A DNA stretch of 23,610 nt. Source: DASQJJ01 sp964598355 (GTDB taxonomy: Bacteria; Patescibacteriota; Microgenomatia; Levybacterales; UBA12049). This document shows positions 7,946 through 15,171 of this stretch, one piece after another. Position numbers and translations under genes: made by a program. Under the pieces are notes generated by a model. That model was not told the DNA's origin. It saw only the letters and a program-made list of their open reading frames with translations, and did not search any database. The stretch is from positions 1 to 23,610 of the forward strand of contig CAZRBN010000012.1 in assembly GCA_964598355.1 (NCBI GenBank), in the 5' to 3' direction. Every line of letters starts with the position of its first letter. The first letter of the stretch is position 1.

Positions 7946-8685
7946 ATGCAAAAATAGGAGCAATTATTTTGGCAGCCGGAAAGGGATCCAGAATGAAATC
8001 CAAAAGTGCAAATAAAGTAACTCTTATGCTTTCAGATAAGCCAATGATTGTACATTCTGTAGAGCTTTTAGAAAGTCTCACGATTCATCCATTAGTTATT
8101 GTTGTCGGATTTGCTAAAGAATCTGTTATGAATATTTTGGGCGAAAAGGTATATTTTGCAGAGCAAACAAAACGTTTGGGTACAGCGCATGCTACAAAGA
8201 GAGGCCTTGAAAAACTTCCTGAGGTAGTGGATCACGTCTTAGTACTTAATGGGGACGATTCAGCCTTTTATAAAAAAGATACAATTGAAAAACTTATTCA
8301 AAAACATCTGGAAACGAATGCAGCGTTTACCTTCCTTACTTTAGAGCAAGATAACCCCTTTGGTTTGGGACGGGTAGTGCGGGATACACAAGGGAATTTA
8401 GTTAAAATAGTTGAAGAAAAAGATGCAACAGAGGATGAAAGAAAAATAAAAGAAATAAACCCAGCTTGTTATTTATTTACCTATGATTTTTTGAGAAAAT
8501 ATCTTTCAAAGGTTGAAAAAAGTAAAGTGACAGGTGAATATTATTTAGTGAGTCTTGTTGAACTTGCAGTACAACACAATGAAAAAGTTGAAACAGTAAA
8601 TGCAGGAAATATTGTATGGCGTGGTGTTAATACGAAAGAAGAACTTGAAGAGGCACGAACAATGTACACGAATGTTCAGGCATAA
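7942..8685 (+). CDS. glmU: GlmU-type uridylyltransferase, single domain
   Basis: A 247-residue protein equal to the N-terminal half of bacterial GlmU, which makes UDP-GlcNAc from GlcNAc-1-P and UTP. It starts with the nucleotide-binding signature LAAGKGSRM, then RLGTAHA (LGTGHA in E. coli), N103-G-D105-D with the metal-binding aspartate, GLGRVVRD..IVEEKDATEDER, and TGEYYLVSLVELA, all in GlmU order. The left-handed beta-helix acetyltransferase half of GlmU (about 200 residues) is absent. The next gene, 3 bp downstream, carries a beta-helix domain and may supply that activity. The start overlaps the murA stop and has a strong Shine-Dalgarno. The substrate could be another sugar-1-phosphate, but the similarity is to GlmU rather than RmlA. 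Confidence 0.85.
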   Translation: MNAKIGAIILAAGKGSRMKSKSANKVTLMLSDKPMIVHSVELLESLTIHPLVIVVGFAKESVMNILGEKVYFAEQTKRLGTAHATKRGLEKLPEVVDHVLVLNGDDSAFYKKDTIEKLIQKHLETNAAFTFLTLEQDNPFGLGRVVRDTQGNLVKIVEEKDATEDERKIKEINPACYLFTYDFLRKYLSKVEKSKVTGEYYLVSLVELAVQHNEKVETVNAGNIVWRGVNTKEELEEARTMYTNVQA

Positions 8686-8688
8686 CCT

Positions 8689-9942
8689 ATGCAGGCAGTA
8701 ATTTTAGCAGCAGGTAAATCAGAAAGATTTTATCCTTTTACAACTCTTCCTCACAAATCACTTACCTCACTCATGGGAAAGTCACTCCTCCAGCAGACGT
8801 TAGAATCATTGAAAAAAGCGAAGGTGAGTGATGTCATTATTGTTGTTGGGGAAAACAGTTCTATTCCTGCTCTTATTCCTGAAATAGCTGGAGTTTCAAT
8901 TCGGTATGTTGTACAAAAAGAAACATTAGGCATGGGACATGCATTACTTGCTGCAAAGGAATATCTTCAAGAATCATTTTTACTTTTGAGTGCATACCAT
9001 TTTGAATGTGCAGATATTATCCCAAATTTACTGAGAGCGAAAACGCAAGAACACGATGTCGTTTTGTTCGCAAAAGAGGACGTTATTTTAGAACAATATG
9101 GTGTCTTAGAAGTAGAGGGAAATGTAGTAAGAAATGTTGTTGAAAAACCTTCTCAAAAGACAGGAAAAGGACTTCGGGTTATTGGTATATATCTTTTATC
9201 AAAAAATTTTCTTGAAGAACTTGCGGAAACTCCTGTTGAGCATTATCACTTTGAGAAAGCACTTGCCTCCTATGCTAAAAAAGGGCATGTTACCTATTCA
9301 GAAGCAATTTTACCCACCATTACTCTGAAGTATGCGTGGGATTTACTGACAGTAAAGGATCTTCTTCTAAAAAATCTTAGTCCATATGTAAGTAAAAAAG
9401 CGTACGTTTCTCCACACGCAATCATCTCAGGCGCTGTCTTTATTTCCGATGGAGTACAGATACTCGAAGGAGCATGTATAAAAGGGCCCTGTTTTTTAGG
9501 GGAGAACGTTATTGTTGGGAATAATGCAATTTTACGAGGTGGAGTTATTGTTGAGAACAATGTTGTTATTGGGGCAACAATGGAGGTGAAAAATTCTATT
9601 ATTTTTCAAAATACAACGACCCATACCGGGTTTATTGGAGACAGTATCATTGGGAAAAATACAAAAATTGCAGCAGGCTTTTTGACAGCAAATGTACGTT
9701 TGGATCGTGAAGCAATTCATTCAACAGTGAGAAAAGAAGAAGTAAATACGTACCGAACCCATGTTGGAATAGTTTCAGGAGAGAATGTTAACTTTGGTGT
9801 GAATGTGACTGCTATGCCCGGGGTTATTATTGGAAATACTGTGACAGTTGGTCCGTTAACTGCAATAATGGAAAATATTGAAGATGATAGTATTTTTTAT
9901 ACTAAGTTTGAAACCGTTTTAAAGAAAAAGAAAATATTTTGA
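8689..9942 (+). CDS. GlmU-like two-domain protein: degenerate nucleotidyltransferase plus beta-helix acyltransferase
   Basis: A 417-residue protein resembling archaeal-type bifunctional sugar-1-phosphate nucleotidyltransferase/acetyltransferases (Sulfolobus ST0452 type). Residues 1-230 are an RmlA-like fold beginning LAAGKSERFYPFT with a retained YAWDLL segment. From about 240 onward there are hexapeptide repeats of a left-handed beta-helix, including THTGFIGDSIIG (H312, likely aligned with the catalytic His of ST0452), AAGFLTANVRLD and GVNVTAMPGVIIG. At the position of the metal-binding NGD motif the protein reads S101-A-Y103, so the nucleotidyltransferase half may be inactive or altered. 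The inferred role is the GlcN-1-P N-acetyltransferase that complements the preceding single-domain GlmU. It is 3 bp from that gene and has no Shine-Dalgarno. Whether the first domain has another activity is open. Confidence 0.78.
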   Translation: MQAVILAAGKSERFYPFTTLPHKSLTSLMGKSLLQQTLESLKKAKVSDVIIVVGENSSIPALIPEIAGVSIRYVVQKETLGMGHALLAAKEYLQESFLLLSAYHFECADIIPNLLRAKTQEHDVVLFAKEDVILEQYGVLEVEGNVVRNVVEKPSQKTGKGLRVIGIYLLSKNFLEELAETPVEHYHFEKALASYAKKGHVTYSEAILPTITLKYAWDLLTVKDLLLKNLSPYVSKKAYVSPHAIISGAVFISDGVQILEGACIKGPCFLGENVIVGNNAILRGGVIVENNVVIGATMEVKNSIIFQNTTTHTGFIGDSIIGKNTKIAAGFLTANVRLDREAIHSTVRKEEVNTYRTHVGIVSGENVNFGVNVTAMPGVIIGNTVTVGPLTAIMENIEDDSIFYTKFETVLKKKKIF

Positions 9943-9969
9943 TCGTGAGTTTTTTTTACTATCCTTATC

Positions 9970-10021
9970 GTCATCCTGAACTCGATTCAAGATAAGAGAT
10001 TGCGTACACGTCTGTAATGAC
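9970..10021. repeat. GTCATCCTGAA-type intergenic palindromic repeat, degenerate
   Basis: This 52-bp element begins GTCAT and ends ATGAC (terminal inverted repeat). It contains GTCATCCTGAACTCGATTCA, with an inner TGAA/TTCA pair. It looks like the widespread GTCATCCTGAACTCG-TTCAGGATC intergenic repeat family, here with mutations that break the inner stem. It fills most of the 87-bp gap before the HAD gene and ends 8 nt from that ATG. Confidence 0.6.
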
Positions 10022-10029
10022 AGATTACA

Positions 10030-10686
10030 ATGATGAATAAAAAAATAATTCTTTTTGATATTGATTACACATTATTTGATACAACAAAGTTTAAAAAACT
10101 TATTGCAGATGCGTTAGTGTCCCTTGTTCCTCATACTGATTTTACGATTGTTGATGAAATTTATTCTGAGGTAAGAGTCAACGGAAGTTTTGATCCGGCT
10201 GTATTTGCGAAGCTTTTTAAAGAAAAATTTGAAACCAAAACTACTCAGGAAGAGATTGAACAGCTTTGGTGGGATAAGCAGCTTATCCAGAAGGCACTCT
10301 ATCCAGAAGTGTTAGCAACGCTGCAACAACTTCACGCAAGAAATGATCTTATATTGGGTATTTTTTCTGCTGGTAAAAAAGATTTTCAACTACAGAAAAT
10401 TTCTTCTCTCAGAGAATTTTTTCCTCAACAATATATCCATATCGCTGACTTTAAGGAAAAAATTTTGAGTGAAGTTTTGGAAAAATATACCAATAATACC
10501 ATCGTTTTAGTTGATGATATTATCACCATTCTTCAAAAAGCAACATTATTAAACCATGATGTTTTTTCCATTTGGGTGAAAAGAGGCAAGTTTGCAGAAA
10601 AAGCAGAAATGCCTAAAGACTTTATGTCAGATGCTGTAGTGACTGACTTAGCGGAAATGGTGACAATAGTTGACAAAAACTTATAG
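10030..10686 (+). CDS. HAD-superfamily hydrolase
   Basis: A 218-residue haloacid dehalogenase fold protein. Motif I is D10-I-D12-Y-T (nucleophile and acid/base aspartates), motif II is in GIFSAGKKD (S113), a lysine lies in the ADFKEK region, and motif IV is V-D162-D163. A helical cap region lies between motifs I and II (about 20-100), giving a C1-cap phosphatase layout such as phosphoglycolate phosphatase or beta-phosphoglucomutase relatives. The substrate cannot be told from sequence; a sugar-phosphate role would suit its place between the GlmU-like and GlmS genes but is a guess. Two ATG codons in tandem (10030 and 10033) make the exact start uncertain. The promoter is unclear, since a decayed repeat lies immediately upstream. 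Confidence 0.85.
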   Translation: MMNKKIILFDIDYTLFDTTKFKKLIADALVSLVPHTDFTIVDEIYSEVRVNGSFDPAVFAKLFKEKFETKTTQEEIEQLWWDKQLIQKALYPEVLATLQQLHARNDLILGIFSAGKKDFQLQKISSLREFFPQQYIHIADFKEKILSEVLEKYTNNTIVLVDDIITILQKATLLNHDVFSIWVKRGKFAEKAEMPKDFMSDAVVTDLAEMVTIVDKNL

Positions 10687-10699
10687 AGTTTGTTACAGT
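10670..10699 (+). promoter_or_regulatory. Candidate promoter for the glmS ribozyme transcript
   Basis: A perfect TTGACA (10670-10675, inside the last codons of the HAD gene) is followed after 18 bp by TACAGT (10694-10699). Transcription would start near 10706, about 30 nt before the predicted ribozyme cleavage site. Confidence 0.4.
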
Positions 10700-10732
10700 T
10701 ACAGTGTTCTTTGAAAGAGTAGGTTATTTAGA

Positions 10733-10928
10733 GAGCGTGTGGCTATGTTGAGTTTCCTCAACGTAGAAACGAGGAGAGGGGTCAGGTACAGCCTGATAAT
10801 CGAACCCTTCAACAGGCTCAGGGCTATGTCCCTAGTTTGTTAAGGAGTATCTGCGGAAACCCTCCGGCTTATGCAAGTCGTTAAGAAATACTGAAAAGGT
10901 ATTATCTAGTGCATCTACTTATTTCTTC
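10733..10928 (+). ncRNA. glmS ribozyme (GlcN-6-P dependent self-cleaving RNA), expanded
   Basis: The 350-bp gap before glmS carries a glmS ribozyme. The order of conserved pieces is AGCG (predicted cleavage between A10734 and G10735), a 10-bp P2 hairpin (CUAUGUUGAG, loop UUUC, CUCAACGUAG), ACGAGGAGAGGGGU (10769-10782), UAAUCGAA, then UGCGGAAACCCUCCGG (10852-10867), equivalent to GGCGGAUGCCUCCCGG of known examples. P3 is GGCUU-AUGC-AAGUC. P4 pairs AAGAAAUA (10883-10890) with UAUUUCUU (10920-10927) perfectly. The P2.2 pairing changes from CGCC/GGCG to CGUG/UGCG, still pairable with wobbles. Two extra hairpins are inserted: UCAGG/CCUGA (10782-10796) and a long one at 10802-10851. In known members, GlcN-6-P is a cofactor for self-cleavage, which destabilises the glmS mRNA. 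Pairings were made by eye; activity is not shown. Confidence 0.85.
10802..10851. repeat. CCCTTCaACAGGCTCAGGG palindromic repeat inside the ribozyme
   Basis: The arms at 10806-10823 and 10830-10845 pair over 16 base pairs with only two bulged C residues (10810 and 10819) and a CTATGT loop. The left arm is one base from CCCTTCGACAGGCTCAGGG, an intergenic palindrome I recall from many genomes. The helix continues through C10805-G10847, A10804-U10848, A10803-U10850 and G10802-C10851 into the short CGA/UC hairpin of the ribozyme, so the repeat sits in that hairpin's terminal loop. Confidence 0.7.
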
Positions 10929-11022
10929 AAGAACCCCAAAGAGGGAAATTTTATTATACTCGATTTGTTCTGCCATGCAGAATTTTATTAGAACAATAAT
11001 TTTCCTTTTTGCCTTTTACATT

Positions 11023-11028
11023 TTTAAT
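11023..11028 (+). promoter_or_regulatory. Candidate -10 box next to the glmS start
   Basis: TTTAAT (5 of 6 to TATAAT) ends 7 nt before the ATG at 11036, the same geometry as the other leaderless-type promoters here. A second -10-like TATACT lies at 10955-10960. The -35 regions are weak. Either would make glmS mRNA without the ribozyme. The rest of 10929-11035 is AT-rich with nothing else recognisable. Confidence 0.35.
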
Positions 11029-11035
11029 TATTATT

Positions 11036-12811
11036 ATGTGTGGAATTTTTGCATACGTTGGAACTAGAACAGATGCAGCTCAAATTGTTTTTGAGGGTTT
11101 GAAACGATTGGATTATCGTGGGTATGATTCATGGGGAGTTGCTCTAGAGTCCAATGGAAAAATTTTTATAGAGAAGAATGTAGGGAAAATTGGTGATGTA
11201 GCAAATATTACTACTTTTCCAAAGGGGCGAGTTGCTATAGCACATACAAGGTGGGCAACTACTGGTGCGGTAACACAAATAAATGCTCACCCACACGTTA
11301 GTAAGAATACATCATTTGCCCTTGCACAAAATGGAATTGTTGAAAATTTTGATAGTTTAAAAAAGGGACTTCTTAAAAAAGGATACACATTTATCTCACA
11401 GACAGATACTGAAGTCATCGTCCGTCTTATTGAAGAGAAATTAAAGAAAACAAAGGATATCTTTACTGCTGTTCGGGATGCCTTTTTAGACCTGGAAGGG
11501 AGAAACACAATTATTCTTATTACCAATACAGGAAAAATATACGCTGCAAGAAATGGCTCACCTCTCGTAATTGGTGTAAATTCAAAAACAAAAGAAGTAT
11601 TTGTATCATCAGATACCCTTTCATTTTCTTCGCTTGCAGACAACATGATCGCCTTAGATAATGGAGAAATGATAGTGATTGATGAAGCAGTTTCCATCTA
11701 CAATATTGCATCGGGTAAGAAAATAAACCGGGCTGAAGAAAAAATAACTATTCATAATACGATAGTTAACAGAGAAGGATATGATCACTATATGATTAAA
11801 GAAATTCATGAGACCCCTTTTGTTATCCGTCAGGTACTTCGTCAGGAAGAAGAGCACTATGAAACATTAGCAAAAGCGATTAAAAAAGCAAAAACGGTTT
11901 ATACCATTGGATCAGGGACTACGGGGCTTGCTGCTGCACAAATAGCGTATTACTTACGTCGTTTTGGTGAAATAAAAGCAATCAGTTTGGTTGGTGCAGA
12001 CGCAAGAGAATATTACGAACTTTTTAGTAAAGGTGATCTTATCATTGCTCCTTCCCAAAGTGGTGAAACGGCAGATGTTCTAGAAGTGTTGGAATATGCA
12101 AAAGGGAAAGGTGTTCAGATAGCATCTGTTGTCAATATGCCAGGATCTATGATGACAAGAATGTCAGATTATGCGTTTATGTGTCAAGCAGGGCCAGAAA
12201 TATGTGTCATGTCCACAAAAGTATTTATTTCTCATATAGCATGGGGATATCTATTGGCAAAAACAGTAGCAGGGCAATATACTCAAGGTAAGAAAAATTT
12301 ACATGCACTAGCACAAGCAATAGAAGGATATTTGCAAAATAAGAAGAATCTTTCAGATATTAAAAAAATTAGTAAACAGCTTCTTAAGAAAGAGCATATT
12401 TTTATGCTTGGAAAGTCACAGAATTTTCAAATTATACGAGAAGGAATGGTTAAAATTATTGAGGCAACATACAAGCACGCACATGCAATGCCTGCTGGAG
12501 ATTTAAAGCACTATGCAATTACCTTGATGGAAAAAGGAATGCCTGTTATTGTCGTACTGTCTAACGATGAAGTGAAAAGTGATGTGGATATGGCAATTAA
12601 TGAAGTCCGGTTACGGGGTTCAGAAGTTATAGCAATTGCTCCCTCAAAGCAAGATAATTTTGATTTTTGTCTGCAAATTCCTGATACAGGTGAAACAAGT
12701 GCGATTATAAACGTGATTCCTCTTCAGTTATTGGCGTATTATATGGCTGTTGATTTAGGGAATAATGTTGATAAACCTCGAAATATTGCAAAAAGTGTTA
12801 CGGTTAAATAG
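11036..12811 (+). CDS. glmS: Glutamine--fructose-6-phosphate aminotransferase (isomerizing)
   Basis: A 591-residue GlmS, which makes glucosamine-6-phosphate from fructose-6-P and glutamine, the first step toward UDP-GlcNAc. The N-terminal glutaminase begins MCGIFAYVG. The cysteine must be the N-terminal nucleophile after Met removal, so the start is 11036 and not the in-frame upstream ATG at 11009. Further signs are RWATTGAV..NAHPH, two SIS sugar-isomerase domains (SQSGETADV, CVMSTKVFISH), and the classic C-terminus DKPRNIAKSVTVK. Length is near the family norm (about 600). The gene is preceded by a glmS ribozyme, so feedback by its product is expected. GlmM, which would link this enzyme to the GlmU-like pair, is not in the window. 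Confidence 0.97.
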   Translation: MCGIFAYVGTRTDAAQIVFEGLKRLDYRGYDSWGVALESNGKIFIEKNVGKIGDVANITTFPKGRVAIAHTRWATTGAVTQINAHPHVSKNTSFALAQNGIVENFDSLKKGLLKKGYTFISQTDTEVIVRLIEEKLKKTKDIFTAVRDAFLDLEGRNTIILITNTGKIYAARNGSPLVIGVNSKTKEVFVSSDTLSFSSLADNMIALDNGEMIVIDEAVSIYNIASGKKINRAEEKITIHNTIVNREGYDHYMIKEIHETPFVIRQVLRQEEEHYETLAKAIKKAKTVYTIGSGTTGLAAAQIAYYLRRFGEIKAISLVGADAREYYELFSKGDLIIAPSQSGETADVLEVLEYAKGKGVQIASVVNMPGSMMTRMSDYAFMCQAGPEICVMSTKVFISHIAWGYLLAKTVAGQYTQGKKNLHALAQAIEGYLQNKKNLSDIKKISKQLLKKEHIFMLGKSQNFQIIREGMVKIIEATYKHAHAMPAGDLKHYAITLMEKGMPVIVVLSNDEVKSDVDMAINEVRLRGSEVIAIAPSKQDNFDFCLQIPDTGETSAIINVIPLQLLAYYMAVDLGNNVDKPRNIAKSVTVK

Positions 12812-12848
12812 GTAAGATAGCCTTCTTCCCTTGCTCGTTAAAATGACT

Positions 12849-12854
12849 TATAAT
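12849..12854 (+). promoter_or_regulatory. Candidate promoter of the hydrolase-Mur-DegT-Fem unit
   Basis: A perfect TATAAT lies in the 60-bp gap after glmS, preceded by TGACT. It is 17 nt before the ATG at 12872, leaving a leader of roughly 10 nt. No good -35 was found at 16-18 bp. Confidence 0.45.
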
Positions 12855-12871
12855 TTACTTGCCCACTATAT

Positions 12872-13576
12872 ATGACCAAAACAATTGTTATTTTACATGG
12901 TTGGGGAAAGTCGGGGAAAGATTATAAAGGCATTCAGACTATTTTTGAAAAGAATGGATACACAGTCTTTTCTCCGGATATGCCAGGTTTTGGGAACATG
13001 CAGCTTACAAGAACAATGACATTAGATGATTATGTAGAGTTTGTTTGTGAATACTTAGCAGAGCATAAGATAAAAAAAACTATTTTTATTGGACATTCAT
13101 TTGGGGGAAGAGTTGCTGCAAAATTAACAGTACAACATCCGGAGGTAGTGGAAAAACTTATTCTTACTGGAGCACCGCTTATAAAACAACCACTTTCGGT
13201 TAAAAAACAAATAGTTGCAGCAGTTGTGAAGCCAGCAAGAAAAATTGCTGATGGTCTTCCACTCTCAATACAACATTTTTTAACAAAGTCTGTATATCGG
13301 GCTATTGGAGAATGGGACTACTATAAAGCAGGACCATTAAAAGAAACATTTAAAAATATTATTCAGGAAGATCTAAAAGAATATCTCTCAAAAATAACTG
13401 TTCCGACATATATTGTGTGGGGTGAGAAAGATACCTTTGTCCCGTTATCAGTAGGAAGACAAATTGCTCAATCTATACCGAGTGCAACCTTACACAGCAT
13501 CTCAGGTGCTTCTCATAAATTGCCCTACGAAAATCCTACATTTTTTGCAGCAGAAGTACTTACTTTTCTCAAATAA
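12872..13576 (+). CDS. Alpha/beta hydrolase
   Basis: A 234-residue alpha/beta hydrolase fold enzyme without a signal peptide, so probably cytoplasmic. The oxyanion segment HGWG is at 9-12. The nucleophile elbow is G-H-S76-F-G-G, and the other triad members are visible as D187 (GEKDTFVP) and H215 (GASHKLPYENP). The substrate is unknown; esterase, thioesterase and peptidase relatives share this pattern. It begins a four-gene run (gaps of 2, -4 and -14 bases) with a membrane Mur ligase, a DegT aminotransferase and a Fem-type transferase, so a hydrolytic or editing step in wall precursor metabolism is possible. That is inference from position only. Confidence 0.85.
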   Translation: MTKTIVILHGWGKSGKDYKGIQTIFEKNGYTVFSPDMPGFGNMQLTRTMTLDDYVEFVCEYLAEHKIKKTIFIGHSFGGRVAAKLTVQHPEVVEKLILTGAPLIKQPLSVKKQIVAAVVKPARKIADGLPLSIQHFLTKSVYRAIGEWDYYKAGPLKETFKNIIQEDLKEYLSKITVPTYIVWGEKDTFVPLSVGRQIAQSIPSATLHSISGASHKLPYENPTFFAAEVLTFLK

Positions 13577-13578
13577 TT

Positions 13579-15171
13579 ATGCAGACATTTTTTCTTTTTT
13601 TATTACTTTTTATCGCATCTTTTAAGAAAATATTTTTTTGGACAGGGCTTTGGCAAAATAAAGAATATAGACTCGATAGATTGTTAGTGCATATAAGAGA
13701 AACAAATCAGGGGAAAACCTTATTTACATCAGCAGTGACTATTTGTGGTACAGTACTTATTTTTTCGTATGTCTTTGTTATTATATTTGATTGGTTTTTC
13801 CCATTTTTTCAATTGTTCGTTGTTCTATTTTTACTTCTCTATATTTTCGATTTTGGAAAACAAATTCTTGATAGAAAAGTAAAAAGACCAGTTTTTACAT
13901 ACAAATCAGGACTTATTCTTGTCTTGAGTCTGTTGTTGATTTCTTTTCTTTTCTTTTTCCCTTTAACTGATAAGTATTTATGGGCACTTATTCTTTTAGG
14001 AAGCATACCTTTTGTCATAAGTGTATGGGTTTTTATTTTTTCTTTTCCTTCCGAACTGTACACTGATTATCTTTCTCAAAAAGCACAAAAGAAACTAAAG
14101 AAGTTAAAAAATCTCAAAGTCATAGCAATAAGCGGAAGCTATGGAAAGAGTTCTACAAAAGAAGCAGTTGCTCATATACTTTCTCAAAATTTTTCAGTAG
14201 TAAAAACCCCGCTTTCTAATAATACGCCAATCGGTATTGCCAAAACGATTTTGCAGAAAATAGATGAGCACACCCAATTTTTTATTGTTGAAATGGGAGC
14301 ATACAAAATTGGAGAAATTGCACAACTTTGTACTATTGTGCAGCCTGATATTAGTATTACGACTGCTGTAAGTGATCAGCATATTTCTCTGTACGGCAAT
14401 TTTGACAATGTTGTTACTTCTGAGCGCGAGCTTATTAATGCTCTTCCTAAAGATGGCATTGCACTTTTTAATGAAAATAATAAAAATACCAAATACGTTT
14501 CTGATAAAACAAAACAACAAAAAATATTTTATAAAGTAACAGAGAAACAACATGGCATAAAAGGAAACAATATAGCAGCCTATGACATAACTTCAAAAAC
14601 CGACAGTATATTATTTAGCGTTACTTATCAGAATCGCACGATCCATTTTCGTACATATCTTCTTGGAGAACATGTTATAGAAAATATTCTTCCTGCTATT
14701 TTTTTAGGTATACACTTTGGTCTTTCTGATAAACAAATTCAAAAAGGGGTTACCAGTCTCACTCCATTGCCTCACACAATGCAAAAAATTACTTTTCCTA
14801 ATGGTGTTGTAGGAATTGACGACACATTTAATGCAAGTCCAGAGTCTGTTATTGCAGCAGCAAAATACCTTTCACTTTTTTCAAAGAAGAAATTTTTTAT
14901 CCTCACGCCTCTTATAGAACTTGGCAAAAATGCTTCTGAACGACATGTTGAAATAGGAGGAATTTTGGCAGATGTTGACTATATTATGGTAACAAATAAA
15001 AATCATTATAAAGATATTGAAAAAGGAATAGCATCACGAAATGGTAAAGCAATTCTTATCTATGGATCTTTTATAGAACTTGCTGACATCCTAAAGAGAT
15101 TTACTCATAAAGGCGATTGTGTTATTTTTGAAGGGAAAGAAGCAGGAGTAGTATTGAAGCACATGTTATGA
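13579..15171 (+). CDS. MurF-like Mur ligase with N-terminal multi-helix membrane domain
   Basis: A 530-residue fusion-like protein. Residues 1-165 hold about five hydrophobic helices (roughly 2-24, 48-70, 72-92, 107-128 and 133-158). From about 175 a Mur ligase catalytic part follows: P-loop SGSYGKSS (185-192), VEMGAYKIGEI, a MurF-like VQPDISITTAVSDQHISLYG, then D415-T-F-N-A-S-P (DSYNANP in MurF) and LIELGKNASERH in place of GDMLELG. The classical N-terminal UDP-substrate domain is absent, replaced by the membrane domain. The ligase domain would face the cytoplasm, anchored to the bilayer, so a lipid-linked or membrane-near substrate is plausible. It may be a second MurF or a ligase adding an unusual group. 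It lies 2 bp after the hydrolase and overlaps the DegT gene (ATGA). Confidence 0.8.
   Translation: MQTFFLFLLLFIASFKKIFFWTGLWQNKEYRLDRLLVHIRETNQGKTLFTSAVTICGTVLIFSYVFVIIFDWFFPFFQLFVVLFLLLYIFDFGKQILDRKVKRPVFTYKSGLILVLSLLLISFLFFFPLTDKYLWALILLGSIPFVISVWVFIFSFPSELYTDYLSQKAQKKLKKLKNLKVIAISGSYGKSSTKEAVAHILSQNFSVVKTPLSNNTPIGIAKTILQKIDEHTQFFIVEMGAYKIGEIAQLCTIVQPDISITTAVSDQHISLYGNFDNVVTSERELINALPKDGIALFNENNKNTKYVSDKTKQQKIFYKVTEKQHGIKGNNIAAYDITSKTDSILFSVTYQNRTIHFRTYLLGEHVIENILPAIFLGIHFGLSDKQIQKGVTSLTPLPHTMQKITFPNGVVGIDDTFNASPESVIAAAKYLSLFSKKKFFILTPLIELGKNASERHVEIGGILADVDYIMVTNKNHYKDIEKGIASRNGKAILIYGSFIELADILKRFTHKGDCVIFEGKEAGVVLKHML

Noticed and set aside
11009..11035. Upstream in-frame ATG for glmS adding nine residues
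   Set aside because: GlmS needs Cys directly after the initiator Met as its N-terminal nucleophile, so MCGIF at 11036 is the start.
11287..11697. 136-codon minus-strand frame opposite glmS
   Set aside because: Antisense shadow; GlmS on the plus strand is unambiguous.
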